Shown here piece after piece: positions 51,101-61,368 of a DNA stretch of 64,000 bases. The translations under genes and the position numbers were made by a program. Within the stretch, counting starts at the first letter, position 1. Each line of letters opens with the position of its first letter. The stretch spans positions 1 to 64,000 of the forward strand of contig CAZARI010000008.1 of the NCBI GenBank assembly GCA_964487545.1. Reading direction: 5' to 3'. This DNA is from SKUL01 sp964487545 (GTDB taxonomy: Bacteria; Bacteroidota; Bacteroidia; Flavobacteriales_D; SKUL01). Below the pieces are notes generated by a model. That model had not been told where the DNA came from. It worked only from the letters and a program-made list of their open reading frames with translations, and searched no databases.

Positions 51101-54100
51101 TCAGTCGCGCACTATTGTTATGGTGCCCTGAAAAGCCTCGTTGGTTCTTCCTAAAATCAATTCGTAATAATAAACGCCGTCGGCCAATTCAGCGCCGCTT
51201 TTATGGTGCGTTCCATTCCAGTATGGCCAACCGTAGTTATCACTTTCGTACACTACCTTTCCCCAGCGATTTAAAACAATGAGGCGGCTATTTTGAAACG
51301 AACTGATTCCAGTAATTTCAAACATGTCGTTAACACCGTCGCCGTTGGGCGTAAAAATATCCGGAATAACCACTTCACAATTGATCACATCAAACATCAT
51401 GGTGGCAGTAGCTGATGGACAGGGGGCTTCGCCCATGACCAACACCGTCACTTCGTAATTATTGTAAGGCACCAGTCCCTCAGCAAAGTTTTGCGTGTTG
51501 ATCAAAATTTCGCTGTCGTTTACCTGATTAAACAAGCCCAAAGAATCCTGCCAAATGAACTGGTCGGCATAGTTTCCTTCCAGAATCAGCGATGCGGTGG
51601 CGGTTTCGCCCATACATATAAAATCGATCGGGGTAATCTCAACCTGCGGAGGCTCCATAAAGTGAAGCTCTGCAAGGGCAGGATCATCCGGACAGCGACT
51701 ATCCGTCAACTCCACAATATAAAACCCGGGTTGATCTACAGTTACAACTGTTGTCGCGTTGTTGGGTGAGTTAAAAGTCACCTCGTCCGGTCCAGACCAG
51801 GTAAAGGAAGCTTCGGCATCAACAGGGTTTGACGACCCGTTGATCTGCATCATCATCAATTCATGGCAAGTCGGATTATAAATTCCCGCATCCACCGTGA
51901 TCACCTCTACGTGCGTGATAATCAAGCTATCGCAACCCTGAACCGAAGTCAAAAGCACTTCGTAGGTGTTTGCTTCAGAGGCATAGGTTCCGTCGGCAAG
52001 CTGAATAGAGTCGTTGCCACATAGGGCAACCTCAACAACTGTTTCATATCCGGTAATTTGGGTCAGAGAAGTAACGATCGTACTATCACATCCTGTGATT
52101 ACCGATTGAAGCAGTGTCTCATAAACACCGGGAGCCGTCACCACTTGTCCATCGGGCAGGGTGTAGTCTCCGGTAATGCAGATCACATCGTCAACAGCGG
52201 TTTCAAACACCGGATTAACTCCTAGCGTGGTCATTACGATGCTATCGCAACCTGTAACAACCGACAGAATGGTTGATTCATAAACGCCCTCCGCACTCAC
52301 CACCTCGCCATCGGGTAGCGTGTGCGACTCTCCTTCACAGATAAATACTTCCGTTTCTTCTGTAGTGACCGGAGCAATTTCGATACTCAGGGTGGCCGCG
52401 TTGGCACACTCACCTTCTCCTACGGTATAGGTATAATCGCCCGAGAGTCCAGTAGCAGGATCAAAGATGTCTACTATCGGATTGTTGTCGGCATCGGTCC
52501 AAACACCATTAGCGTCGGGATCGCCGTTGAGGTGAGAGATCATATCGAATGGCTCGTCGTTTTCGCAGACGGTTATCGCATTATCCAAACCGGCATAAGG
52601 AAAATCGGGCAAATCGATGTTAATGTGCACTGAGTCTGTGCATCCAAAGCTATCGACGACAATGATCACGTATTCTCCGGGACACAGACCGGTGAAAGTA
52701 TTTTCGAGTTGCGGGCCGTCGCCAATATCATAGGTATAGGGCGGGTCGCCTTCTTGCGGATGGATCGTAATAGTAGCATCACAAGGATCGTAGCATGGGG
52801 TGGTTTCCACCTCGGTTTCCAGTTGCAGATCGATACCGATATGCACGGTGTCGGTTTCGGCGATTAACGAGCCGTCACAACTGGTATAAAGCACCTCGGC
52901 ATGATAGAATGTTCCCGTCGGGGGCACACAAACATCCAAGCTCATTCCTGTGCCAATCTGGTTGTTGTCAGAATCAAACCAAGTTACTTCGAAATTAGGG
53001 TCGCCATCGGGTAAAAAGCGCCACGCCTCATTTGATGCCGACCAACTTCCGGTTTGCCGCCCAGGCGCCACATAACCTTGGGTACCATTGGCATTCTGAA
53101 TTCCGATTACAGCATTTCCACTGTTCCAGCTACTACAGGTGGGTTTATCCTTGACATATACCTCTATGATGTTGGTGGTTTCGTAGAGGACAACTTGTGA
53201 AGTTGATTTAAGGGAATTACATGAGTAATGACACACATTGTCGAAGTTAAGAACAAACATCCGACAGGGCGCCTCTCCCAGTATAGCGTATCTTGCTGAC
53301 CCACAAACGCTTGGATCGATATCGTGGTAGATTCCAAATATGCTGTTAACAGGAAGGTTGCTATTCGGAACCGTTTGACTGAACTGCCAATCACAATATC
53401 CGTTGGCATAGTTTGTATTAAATGACATCACGCCATTAGACCCCACCACAACCTGATTAAAAGTTCCTCCAAAAAAGCAAAAGTTAAACGGTAGTGTAAG
53501 CGCACTACTCCACACATCGTCGGTGCCAATAGAGAAGCCTATTCCTTCATCAAATGGAAAAGGCGGGTCGTAATCAATCGGTTCAACACTATAAGTTGTG
53601 GTCAAACCCGTTTCAAGTACATCCGCCTCCAGAGTGACACAATTGTCATGGCACAAAACGTCGAAATCTGGCCCCAGATCAATGCGCGGACAACCCGCTG
53701 CGTCTCCCCATACCGGACACTCACCACAGCTTATCTCTGCCTGCCATCCACTTTGATGAAATGAACCATCAGAAGTAAACACAAAGGTTAGGCAGTTGTT
53801 GCGGGTGATGCTCCCCGGACCACCATTTCCCGAAAAACTACCGAGTACTGGAGAGCTGGCATTGGGGCCATCATACACGGTAAGGAAATCCCAACCACTC
53901 TCCGTTTGAAAAGTCAAAAAATCGATGGTGAGGCATTCGTCGCCATCGGGGCAAAAAGTGACCGTGTAGTTTTCGTTGGCGCTATAATTTCCGCTGGCTC
54001 CTCCGCTATCAGTAAAAAGTCCGGAGCAAGTTGTGATGGTTGAGCCATTCAGGGCGCCATTGAGCACGTATGTTTGAGCTTTAATGACGTTGTGACATAG

Positions 54101-54151
54101 TAGCGTAATTGTAAGTGCAGCAATGGCACCGATTCCATTAAATACCTTCAT
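51101..54151 (-). CDS. CUB-domain surface protein with type IX type B (CHU_C) sorting domain
   Basis: 1016 residues. After a signal peptide, residues about 45-145 form a CUB-like domain (TIDFLTFQTESGWDFLTVYDG ends with FTSDGSFHQSGW), common in Bacteroidota surface proteins. A section with FNQVVVGSNGVMSFN follows. Around 595-745 are three tandem units of ~48 residues sharing LPDG.V....GVYE..L.SV.TGCDS. The C-terminus is a CHU_C domain: IPDIFTPNGDGVNDMFEI, LIVLNRWGKVVYES, LADGVYYYELIL. It is likely an adhesin exported through SprA. It is last in a three-gene leftward cluster. Confidence 0.88.
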   Translation of the reverse strand: MKVFNGIGAIAALTITLLCHNVIKAQTYVLNGALNGSTITTCSGLFTDSGGASGNYSANENYTVTFCPDGDECLTIDFLTFQTESGWDFLTVYDGPNASSPVLGSFSGNGGPGSITRNNCLTFVFTSDGSFHQSGWQAEISCGECPVWGDAAGCPRIDLGPDFDVLCHDNCVTLEADVLETGLTTTYSVEPIDYDPPFPFDEGIGFSIGTDDVWSSALTLPFNFCFFGGTFNQVVVGSNGVMSFNTNYANGYCDWQFSQTVPNSNLPVNSIFGIYHDIDPSVCGSARYAILGEAPCRMFVLNFDNVCHYSCNSLKSTSQVVLYETTNIIEVYVKDKPTCSSWNSGNAVIGIQNANGTQGYVAPGRQTGSWSASNEAWRFLPDGDPNFEVTWFDSDNNQIGTGMSLDVCVPPTGTFYHAEVLYTSCDGSLIAETDTVHIGIDLQLETEVETTPCYDPCDATITIHPQEGDPPYTYDIGDGPQLENTFTGLCPGEYVIIVVDSFGCTDSVHINIDLPDFPYAGLDNAITVCENDEPFDMISHLNGDPDANGVWTDADNNPIVDIFDPATGLSGDYTYTVGEGECANAATLSIEIAPVTTEETEVFICEGESHTLPDGEVVSAEGVYESTILSVVTGCDSIVMTTLGVNPVFETAVDDVICITGDYTLPDGQVVTAPGVYETLLQSVITGCDSTIVTSLTQITGYETVVEVALCGNDSIQLADGTYASEANTYEVLLTSVQGCDSLIITHVEVITVDAGIYNPTCHELMMMQINGSSNPVDAEASFTWSGPDEVTFNSPNNATTVVTVDQPGFYIVELTDSRCPDDPALAELHFMEPPQVEITPIDFICMGETATASLILEGNYADQFIWQDSLGLFNQVNDSEILINTQNFAEGLVPYNNYEVTVLVMGEAPCPSATATMMFDVINCEVVIPDIFTPNGDGVNDMFEITGISSFQNSRLIVLNRWGKVVYESDNYGWPYWNGTHHKSGAELADGVYYYELILGRTNEAFQGTITIVRD

Positions 54152-54160
54152 GAATAAATT

Positions 54161-54535
54161 TTAATTATCGTCCGCAGCGTGTATTCTTTTGTCGTGAATT
54201 TTCCCGTCTTCACCCAGCACCCATTTCCATGGATAAATAAGCTCATCGCCCATCCGATTAAGTAGTTGATGGTCACGAAATCGACCGTACTCTGCTTCCA
54301 GTCTTTTGGCTGAATACAAGCGAATCTCCACACCTGACGAAAATTGAATGATGCGATCTTCTTCGATGAGTCGGTGCGGATCCAGATCTTTTTCCATCAA
54401 CGCCTGATGATATTGGTTCAGGTGCTCTACACTTCCGGTTTTAACAATTTCATAAGATCGTTTAGTTTCTTGGGCAAATGAAGCGTAGGCTCCCAAGGCC
54501 ACTAAAAAGCAAGCGACGATCAATCCCTTATTCAT
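54161..54535 (-). CDS. Small secreted hypothetical protein, 124 aa
   Basis: A Sec signal peptide (KGLIVACFLVALGAYASFAQ) precedes an acidic/basic mixed mature domain with YEIVKTGSVEHLNQYHQAL and IIQFSSGVEIRLYSAKRLE. I do not recognise it. It lies between another small secreted protein and the CUB-domain gene (ten bases), so the three are probably co-transcribed and may act together at the surface. Confidence 0.65.
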   Translation of the reverse strand: MNKGLIVACFLVALGAYASFAQETKRSYEIVKTGSVEHLNQYHQALMEKDLDPHRLIEEDRIIQFSSGVEIRLYSAKRLEAEYGRFRDHQLLNRMGDELIYPWKWVLGEDGKIHDKRIHAADDN

Positions 54536-54563
54536 ATTTGTGGGTTTTAAATCCTATTGATAA

Positions 54564-54980
54564 TTACTGGCCGCTGTCGAACAGGTGACGTGTGCGGTTC
54601 TCTGATAAAATCTGAATCAACTGATTGCTATCACCGAGACGATAGTAAAAAATATTATTCTTGATATCCAGATCGTAAGCCAGGGGGTTAAAGGTTTCCA
54701 CGTTGAAGTTATCGGCGGTTACATCAGGAATGTTTGCGTTCTTCTTCAAACTATTCAACGTGGAGATATCAGCCACCGAAGAAAGATCGCCGGTTCGGGT
54801 TTGAACAGAAACAGCCCGGTCGGCCATATATTCCAAAAAGGCCAACTCGTTGGGATCCTGCGCCACAATGGCTTCTATCTCTGCTGGGGTGTACGCTTGC
54901 TTAATTTTTGAACTCTCCTGTGCCATGGTCACGGCCGGAGCAACGATAAAGAGAGCTAACAGAATGGTTAATTTTTTCAT
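54564..54980 (-). CDS. Small secreted hypothetical protein, 138 aa
   Basis: A Sec signal peptide (KKLTILLALFIVAPAVTMAQ) is followed by a soluble domain with KQAYTPAEIEAIVAQDPNE and FNPLAYDLDIKNNIFYYRL. The segment YDLDIKNNIFYYRLGDS may be a beta-hairpin. No family was recognised. It is first in the three-gene cluster ending in the CUB-domain protein; the 28-base gap to the next gene fits one transcript. Confidence 0.65.
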   Translation of the reverse strand: MKKLTILLALFIVAPAVTMAQESSKIKQAYTPAEIEAIVAQDPNELAFLEYMADRAVSVQTRTGDLSSVADISTLNSLKKNANIPDVTADNFNVETFNPLAYDLDIKNNIFYYRLGDSNQLIQILSENRTRHLFDSGQ

Positions 54981-55140
54981 GATTTATAATTTGATGGTAT
55001 AAGCTGATGACGTAACTTCGATTATTAAGGTTGTAAGAAGTAAGGCGCCTCGCAACAAATTTAACAAAATCACCCAAGCAACAAATATTCTTTTTACTTG
55101 TATTCTATATGCGCAGTAGTGTTAACGGCAACTAAAAAGG

Positions 55141-55148
55141 TATTTTTG
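55141..55148 (+). promoter_or_regulatory. -7 promoter box for lepA
   Basis: TATTTTTG (TAnnTTTG), 26 bases before the lepA ATG at 55175. Confidence 0.55.
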
Positions 55149-55174
55149 CACAGAATTAACGCACCTTAAGTTCT

Positions 55175-56962
55175 ATGGAGCACATCCGCAATTTCTGTAT
55201 CATCGCCCACATTGACCACGGCAAAAGCACACTCGCCGACCGCTTGCTGCAAGCTACCGACACCATTAGTGCGCGTGACCTTCAGGAACAAACGCTCGAC
55301 AACATGGATCTGGAGCGCGAGCGGGGCATCACCATTAAGAGTCACGCCGTTCAGATGGATCACGTTCACGAAGGCAAACCCTATGTGTTGAATCTGATCG
55401 ACACCCCGGGTCACGTGGATTTTTCATACGAGGTTTCGCGGTCGATTGCAGCCTGTGAGGGTGCGCTGCTTATTGTTGATGCCACTCAGGGAATTCAGGC
55501 ACAAACCATTTCCAACCTGTACCTGGCCCTGGAACACGACCTTGAAATTATTCCGGTGCTCAACAAGATGGATCTGGACAGCGCCATGGCCGAAGAGGTA
55601 ACCGATCAGATCATCGAGCTCATTGGCTGCAAAGCAGAGGATATTATTCCAGCCAGTGGAAAAACGGGACTGGGAGTAGATGCCATTTTGAAAGCCGTTA
55701 TCGAAAGGGTTTCGGCCCCGTCTGGCGATCCAGATGCGCCGCTCCAGGCCATGATTTTTGACTCGGTGTACAACCCGTTTCGCGGTGTGGTGGCCTACTA
55801 TCGCGTGATGAACGGCGTGATGAAAAAAGGAAGCCGCGTTAAATTCTTTAATACGGGCAAACAATATGAAGCCGACGAAGTGGGTATTCTCAAACTTCAG
55901 CCTTCGCCACGCAACGAAGTGCGAACCGGAAACGTGGGGTACATCATTTCGGGCATTAAAAGTGCTGCCAACATCAAGGTAGGAGATACCATCACCGACG
56001 TTGACCGCCCCTGCGAAAGTGCTGTAAAGGGATTTGAAGATGTGAAGCCGATGGTTTTTGCAGGGATTTACCCGGTGGACACCGAAGACTACGAAGAACT
56101 GCGCAATTCGCTCGAAAAATTACAGCTCAACGATGCTTCATTGGTTTTTGAGCCGGAATCTTCTGCGGCCCTGGGCTTTGGCTTCCGCTGCGGATTTCTC
56201 GGTATGTTGCACATGGAAATCGTTCAGGAGCGACTCGAACGCGAATTCGACATGACCGTGATCACAACGGTTCCCAACGTTTCCTACGTGTGCCACACCA
56301 AAAAAGGTGAAACGCTGATCATCAACAACCCGTCTGACCTGCCCGAACCCAACTACATTGACACGGTTGAAGAACCTTATATCAAAGCACAGGTGATTAC
56401 CAAATCCGATTACATTGGGGCCGTGATGAGCCTGTGCATCGATAAGCGTGGAGAACTCAAAAATCAGGTGTACCTCACCTCCGATCGGGTGGAGCTCTCG
56501 TTTGAAATGCCGCTGGGCGAAATTGTATTCGATTTTTACGATAAGCTCAAAACCGTATCGCGCGGTTATGCCTCATTTGACTATTTTCCGATTGGCAACA
56601 AAACTTCGCATCTTGTTAAGCTCGACATTCTGCTCAACGGCGATCAGGTGGATGCACTTTCTGCGCTCATTCACCGCGATAATGCCTACGAATTGGGAAA
56701 GAAAATTTGTGCAAAAATGCGCGAATTGATTCCGCGTCAACAGTTCGAAATTGCCATCCAAGCGGCCATCGGAACCAAAGTGATTGCACGCGAATCTGTG
56801 CGTGCGCTGCGAAAAGATGTTACGGCAAAATGCTACGGCGGTGATATCACCCGAAAACGAAAACTGTTAGAAAAGCAGAAAAAAGGAAAGAAACGAATGC
56901 GGCAGGTGGGCAACGTAGAGGTGCCTCAGGAAGCCTTCCTCACCGTGCTCAAACTCGACTGA
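55175..56962 (+). CDS. lepA: Elongation factor 4 (LepA)
   Basis: 595 residues, normal. LepA is a ribosome-bound GTPase involved in translation initiation/back-translocation. G-motifs: IAHIDHGKST near residue 10, RERGITIKSHAV, DTPGHVDFSYE and NKMDLD. The LepA-specific C-terminal domain ends with AKCYGGDITRKRKLLEKQKK then GKKRMRQVGNVEVPQEAF. It is monocistronic with its own promoter. Confidence 0.97.
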   Translation: MEHIRNFCIIAHIDHGKSTLADRLLQATDTISARDLQEQTLDNMDLERERGITIKSHAVQMDHVHEGKPYVLNLIDTPGHVDFSYEVSRSIAACEGALLIVDATQGIQAQTISNLYLALEHDLEIIPVLNKMDLDSAMAEEVTDQIIELIGCKAEDIIPASGKTGLGVDAILKAVIERVSAPSGDPDAPLQAMIFDSVYNPFRGVVAYYRVMNGVMKKGSRVKFFNTGKQYEADEVGILKLQPSPRNEVRTGNVGYIISGIKSAANIKVGDTITDVDRPCESAVKGFEDVKPMVFAGIYPVDTEDYEELRNSLEKLQLNDASLVFEPESSAALGFGFRCGFLGMLHMEIVQERLEREFDMTVITTVPNVSYVCHTKKGETLIINNPSDLPEPNYIDTVEEPYIKAQVITKSDYIGAVMSLCIDKRGELKNQVYLTSDRVELSFEMPLGEIVFDFYDKLKTVSRGYASFDYFPIGNKTSHLVKLDILLNGDQVDALSALIHRDNAYELGKKICAKMRELIPRQQFEIAIQAAIGTKVIARESVRALRKDVTAKCYGGDITRKRKLLEKQKKGKKRMRQVGNVEVPQEAFLTVLKLD

Positions 56963-57229
56963 TTTTTTCTGTGTCTGGCGGTTACAATCGAGCCTAATGA
57001 TCAAATACAATCGCGAGGCCTCGGCAAGATAAGCCAGCAAGTAAACAAGCGCGAAAAACCTTTTCTGGCAACGATTGTTTATTGACCAACAATAAACGAA
57101 ACAGACGAGGACGTTTACCCCGTCAACATTAAAATCGACCCATTTGAAGTGCAGCGCAACCGAAGCATCGACCAGTAATAATGCGGCAATCTCTGCTACC
57201 CGGTGAGCGTCTCACCAAACACGAAAACC

Positions 57230-58129
57230 ATGAAACATCTCATTGTATTTCTCTCTCTTTTGATCGGCACCAGTGCTTTTGCCCAGCAAGACACGCTTGC
57301 TGCACCGGCCGACACCCTAAACATCAGTGAATCGCCCGCAGGAAATGACACCACCATTGTGCGGTTGGGTAATCACCAGTTAAAAATTGTAGAGCGCCCT
57401 GGCAAAGACGAAATTCTACTCGAGAAAAAAATAGACGATGAGTGGAGATCGACCAAAGACCTGAAAAATGACAGCGAGTTTCGGGCTTCGGATTGGCAAC
57501 GCCGCCATTCGCTCACGCATTGGAGTGGCGTAACTTTCGGAATCAACGGCTACGTGGGAAAGAACCAATCGCTCGATCTGCCCGAAGAGTCACAGTTAAT
57601 GGAAGTAGACTATTCCAAATCTTTCACTTTTTCGATCAACTTTCCGGAGCTAAAATTTCGAATCATCAGCGATTATTTCGGAATCTACACTGGTCTCGGA
57701 TTGCAATTCAACAGCTACCGGCTGCGGCAAAACACCCACCTGACCTTCGGCAATGAAGTAACCATGGTGGAAGACACCTTGCGCAACCTGACCCGAAATA
57801 CGCTTCAGGCCACTTATCTGCGCATTCCGCTAATGTTAGAGTTCAATACCAGCCTACGACCAACACGATCGTTTCACTTCGCTGCCGGCGTGGTGGGCGG
57901 CTGGCGCATTCACTCTACCTACGTGCAAGAATACAACCTGACTGGTGTGGACTACAACACCAATGTGAAAGGGGTTCCCAATCTCAATCTTTTTTCGGCA
58001 GAGGCGATGGTTCGCACAGGATACGGTCCGTTCGTGGTTTACGCCAGTTATTGGCTCACCCCGTTGTTCGACCGGAAAGAAGGCCCCGAACTGTATCCGT
58101 TTAGTACCGGAATCGGATTCGCATTCTGA
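57230..58129 (+). CDS. PorT-like outer-membrane beta-barrel protein
   Basis: 299 residues from the ATG at 57230; the GTG at 57203 gives no better signal peptide. Signal peptide KHLIVFLSLLIGTSAFAQ; then a charged section and an eight-stranded-barrel-like repeat of aromatic beta-strands (HWSGVTFGINGYVGKNQ ... GFGPFVVYASYW-like end YGPFVVYASYWLTPLF ... TGIGFAF). The final Phe is typical of outer-membrane insertion. Function is unknown; PorT itself works in type IX secretion, but many related barrels do not. Confidence 0.7.
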   Translation: MKHLIVFLSLLIGTSAFAQQDTLAAPADTLNISESPAGNDTTIVRLGNHQLKIVERPGKDEILLEKKIDDEWRSTKDLKNDSEFRASDWQRRHSLTHWSGVTFGINGYVGKNQSLDLPEESQLMEVDYSKSFTFSINFPELKFRIISDYFGIYTGLGLQFNSYRLRQNTHLTFGNEVTMVEDTLRNLTRNTLQATYLRIPLMLEFNTSLRPTRSFHFAAGVVGGWRIHSTYVQEYNLTGVDYNTNVKGVPNLNLFSAEAMVRTGYGPFVVYASYWLTPLFDRKEGPELYPFSTGIGFAF

Positions 58130-58249
58130 CCTGATCTTCTCATTACCAAGAAACCAGTGCTTTGGCCGGTTTTTTTATTCGTACCGCTTAAAGGGTTTTT
58201 CGCCAGCCCTGCCATAATTCCTATTTTTACGGCCATTCAACAAGCGCAC

Positions 58250-59791
58250 ATGACAGACAAACTGAAAGACCTGGAAGATAAAATCCGCGAAGCCAAGCTG
58301 GGTGGCGGCGAAAAGAGAATAGAATCGCAACACGCCAAAGGCAAACTCACCGCTCGCGAGCGCATCGACTTACTGCTCGACAAAGACACCTTCGAAGAGC
58401 TTGGCATGTTGGTGACGCACCGCTCGGTGAATTTCGGCTTGGACAAGCAACACTTTTATGGTGATGGTGTAGTGACCGGGTACGGAAAAATCGACAGTCG
58501 ATTGGTGTATGTTTTCTCGCAGGACTTTACCGTTCTCGGCGGCTCGCTGGCCGAAGCCCACGCAGAGAAAATCTGTCGCATTATGGACCTCGCCATGAAA
58601 AACGGTGCGCCGGTAATCGGGCTTAACGACAGTGGGGGTGCCCGAATTCAGGAAGGGGTGGTTTCATTGGGCGGATATGCCGATATTTTTTACCGAAACA
58701 CGCTTGCTTCGGGCGTTATTCCACAGATTTCGGCCATTATGGGGCCCTGCGCCGGAGGAGCCGTGTACTCTCCTGCCCTCACCGATTTCATCATGATGGT
58801 AGAGAAAACCTCCTATATGTTTGTGACCGGGCCCAACGTGGTGAAAACGGTGACCCATGAGGAAGTAACTGCCGAGGAACTCGGTGGTGCATCTACGCAT
58901 TCCACCAAGTCGGGCGTGACCCATTTTGCCTGTGCCAACGAGGTGGTGTGCATTCAGAACATTCGCCAGTTATTGAGCTACATGCCATCCAACTGCGAAG
59001 AACTACCGCCTGCCCTGAATTATGAACCGCAACAAGAGTTGCGACCAAAACTGGACGACATTATTCCGGAAAACGCCAACCAACCCTACGACATCCGTGA
59101 GGTAATTGAAGATGTTGCCGACGCGAATAGTTTTCTGGAAGTGCACAAAGACTTTGCAGAAAACATGGTAGTGGGTTTTGCGCGACTGGCCGGAAAAAGC
59201 ATCGGAATTGTGGCCAATCAACCCGCGTTTATGGCCGGCGTGCTCGACATTAAAGCCTCGAATAAAGCCGCTCGATTTGTACGCTTTTGCGACGCATTTA
59301 ATATCCCGCTGCTCGTATTTGAAGACGTTCCCGGATTTTTGCCCGGAACCGATCAGGAGTGGAATGCCATCATCTCCAACGGTGCCAAATTGCTCTATGC
59401 ATTTTGCGAAGCCACAGTGCCGCGCGTAACGGTCATCACCCGAAAAGCATACGGCGGAGCTTACGACGTGATGAACTCCAAACACATTGGTGCCGATATG
59501 AACTTTGCCTGGCCCACAGCCGAAATCGCCGTGATGGGGGCCAAAGGGGCCGCTGAAATCATTTTCAAAAAGGAAATTGCTGCTGCCCAGGATCCCGAGG
59601 CCAAGCTGAAGGAAAAAGAAGCCGAATATGCCGAAATGTTTGCCCATCCGTATCGGGCTGCCAACCGCGGTTATGTAGATGAGGTGATTCCCGCCTCGCA
59701 AACACGGCAAAAACTGATTCGCGCGTTTGAAATGCTCGAAAACAAAGTTGAAAAACTACCCAAGAAAAAGCACGGCAACATTCCGCTGTAA
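58250..59791 (+). CDS. Acyl-CoA carboxylase carboxyltransferase beta subunit
   Basis: 513 residues from the ATG at 58250; the longer frame from 58157 adds an implausible hydrophobic leader. Two crotonase-like halves: N-half GLNDSGGARIQEGVVSLGGY and GPCAGGAVYSPALTDF, C-half VFEDVPGFLPGTDQEW and RKAYGGAYDVMNSKHIGAD. These features match PccB/MmdA-type subunits, which carry a carboxyl group from biotin to propionyl-CoA (or remove it from methylmalonyl-CoA). The substrate cannot be fixed from sequence. It converges with an ABC permease gene after 17 bases. Confidence 0.9.
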   Translation: MTDKLKDLEDKIREAKLGGGEKRIESQHAKGKLTARERIDLLLDKDTFEELGMLVTHRSVNFGLDKQHFYGDGVVTGYGKIDSRLVYVFSQDFTVLGGSLAEAHAEKICRIMDLAMKNGAPVIGLNDSGGARIQEGVVSLGGYADIFYRNTLASGVIPQISAIMGPCAGGAVYSPALTDFIMMVEKTSYMFVTGPNVVKTVTHEEVTAEELGGASTHSTKSGVTHFACANEVVCIQNIRQLLSYMPSNCEELPPALNYEPQQELRPKLDDIIPENANQPYDIREVIEDVADANSFLEVHKDFAENMVVGFARLAGKSIGIVANQPAFMAGVLDIKASNKAARFVRFCDAFNIPLLVFEDVPGFLPGTDQEWNAIISNGAKLLYAFCEATVPRVTVITRKAYGGAYDVMNSKHIGADMNFAWPTAEIAVMGAKGAAEIIFKKEIAAAQDPEAKLKEKEAEYAEMFAHPYRAANRGYVDEVIPASQTRQKLIRAFEMLENKVEKLPKKKHGNIPL

Positions 59792-59808
59792 GAGATAGCG
59801 GACTTTGC

Positions 59809-61023
59809 TCAGGCCGACGCTCGGCTGCGGGTAAAATAATATATCGGAATGGAGCTGGTGATAACACCGGTGAGGATCACAATTCCGAATACTGCGAAAA
59901 AATCGCCAGATTCCATTTCAATGGGATAGTGATCGACGATGCCGCCCTCGAGTGGAATCAACCCGAAGCGTATTTGGGCCAGACAGAACAAATAGCCAAG
60001 CAGCAAACCCACTCCAGCGCCGATCAGATTAATCAGCAGTCCTTCGATAAAAAAGACGGTCCGTATCGTTTGTCGCGACGCGCCCATCGCACCCAGAATA
60101 AACACATCTTTCTTTTTGTCGATGATCAGCATCGTGAGCGAGGCGATGATATTGAACGAGGCAATGATCAGAATGAAAGTGAGGATAAAGAAGGTAATCC
60201 ACTTTTCTGATTGATTGGTTTTGAAGATGATTTCGTTCTTCTGCATGCGCGTTTTCACCTCGTAATCGGAGCCGAGCTCTTCCACCAGCAGTTGTTGCAC
60301 CCTTTCGGGCCGGGCGTCCGGAGCCAATCCAATTTCTACTGCCGAAATTTCGCTTTCGTAATTGAACAGGTCACTGGCAAATTCAAGGCTGGTGAGAAAG
60401 TAGTGACTATCAAAATCGGGGCTGATACTGAACACGCCGCCAATCATCATGTCTTTTCGGTTGAAGGCATTTTCCTGACTCTGGCTAATTTTTTTTCCGC
60501 GTATGGGAGCGTACACTTTCAACGGGCGCATGGAGTTCTGATAGATGCTCATGCCCAGTTCGTACTTCAGTCCATAACCCACCACAGCAAAATTCAGGTC
60601 TCCATCGCGCAGCACAAAACTTCCGTCAACAATCACCGAATCCATGCCGGTCATTTGGCGATAGCCCTCACCCACGCCCTTAATTCGCGCAATGCGCTGC
60701 TTGCTAGCGTAGTCAATCAACACGTTTTCTTCTATGGTGTACACGCAATGCTCCACTTGGGGAAAGCTGCACAAGTCGGCTTCGTCCATCGCCGATTTCT
60801 GCATGGTTTTTCCGCGCTGAGGGGTGATGGTAATATCCGGTTCAAAAATACTATAGAGCTGCGACACCAAGCCTTCGATACCGTTAAATGCCGACAGTAC
60901 AATGATCATCGCCATGGACACCACGGCCACTACCGACAGCGAAATGCCGGAAATGACGTTGATGATGTTGTGTGATTTTTTGGAAAACAGGTAGCGCCGG
61001 GCGATATAAAACGGAAATTTCAC
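59809..61023 (-). CDS. ABC transporter permease, LolC/E (FtsX-like) family
   Basis: 404 residues, start GTG at 61023. An N-terminal helix (NIINVISGISLSVVAVVSMAMI) is followed by a large periplasmic domain (about 45-260) and three C-terminal helices, the MacB/FtsX/LolC-E topology. The starting KFPFYIARRYLFSKKSHN is typical of Bacteroidota LolE-like permeases. The family moves lipoproteins or other substrates to the outer membrane with a separate ATPase, which is not in the window. It is downstream of rbfA by nine bases. Confidence 0.88.
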   Translation of the reverse strand: MKFPFYIARRYLFSKKSHNIINVISGISLSVVAVVSMAMIIVLSAFNGIEGLVSQLYSIFEPDITITPQRGKTMQKSAMDEADLCSFPQVEHCVYTIEENVLIDYASKQRIARIKGVGEGYRQMTGMDSVIVDGSFVLRDGDLNFAVVGYGLKYELGMSIYQNSMRPLKVYAPIRGKKISQSQENAFNRKDMMIGGVFSISPDFDSHYFLTSLEFASDLFNYESEISAVEIGLAPDARPERVQQLLVEELGSDYEVKTRMQKNEIIFKTNQSEKWITFFILTFILIIASFNIIASLTMLIIDKKKDVFILGAMGASRQTIRTVFFIEGLLINLIGAGVGLLLGYLFCLAQIRFGLIPLEGGIVDHYPIEMESGDFFAVFGIVILTGVITSSIPIYYFTRSRASA

Positions 61024-61032
61024 GCCGTGCTA

Positions 61033-61365
61033 TTACTTGAGCAATTGGTTGATTTGTTCGGAATATTCGAGTGAATCGTCGAGGTGAAACTGCAAATCGG
61101 GAACAATTCGCAGCACTTTGCCAACGGCTTTTCCCAGCAGTCGGCGATAATATCCTTTGTCGGCATTCACCTGATTGATTACCGCTGCTGGTTCGTCGCT
61201 GCCCAGCAGACTCAGATAAACCCGCGCAAAGCTCATATCGGGTGTAACGCGAACAATGGTGACCGTCACCATCACATTCGACGGCAGGTGAATTGATTCG
61301 CGCAGTAGTATCTGGGCAAGCTCGCGTTGTATTAAACTGGCTATTTTTTCCTGGCGAACCGACAT
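61033..61365 (-). CDS. rbfA: Ribosome-binding factor A
   Basis: 110 residues. RbfA helps mature 16S rRNA in the small subunit. The KH-like fold begins VRQEKIASLIQRELAQILL; VMVTVTIVRVTPDMSFARVYLS and the C-terminal IVPDLQFHLDDSLEYSEQIN are typical. It lies three bases after gatC and nine before the permease gene, in one leftward unit. Confidence 0.95.
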   Translation of the reverse strand: MSVRQEKIASLIQRELAQILLRESIHLPSNVMVTVTIVRVTPDMSFARVYLSLLGSDEPAAVINQVNADKGYYRRLLGKAVGKVLRIVPDLQFHLDDSLEYSEQINQLLK

Positions 61366-61368
61366 GGC

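Noticed and set aside
57203..57229. Upstream GTG start for the PorT-like barrel
   Set aside because: It adds a polar leader before the signal peptide; the ATG at 57230 gives a normal one.
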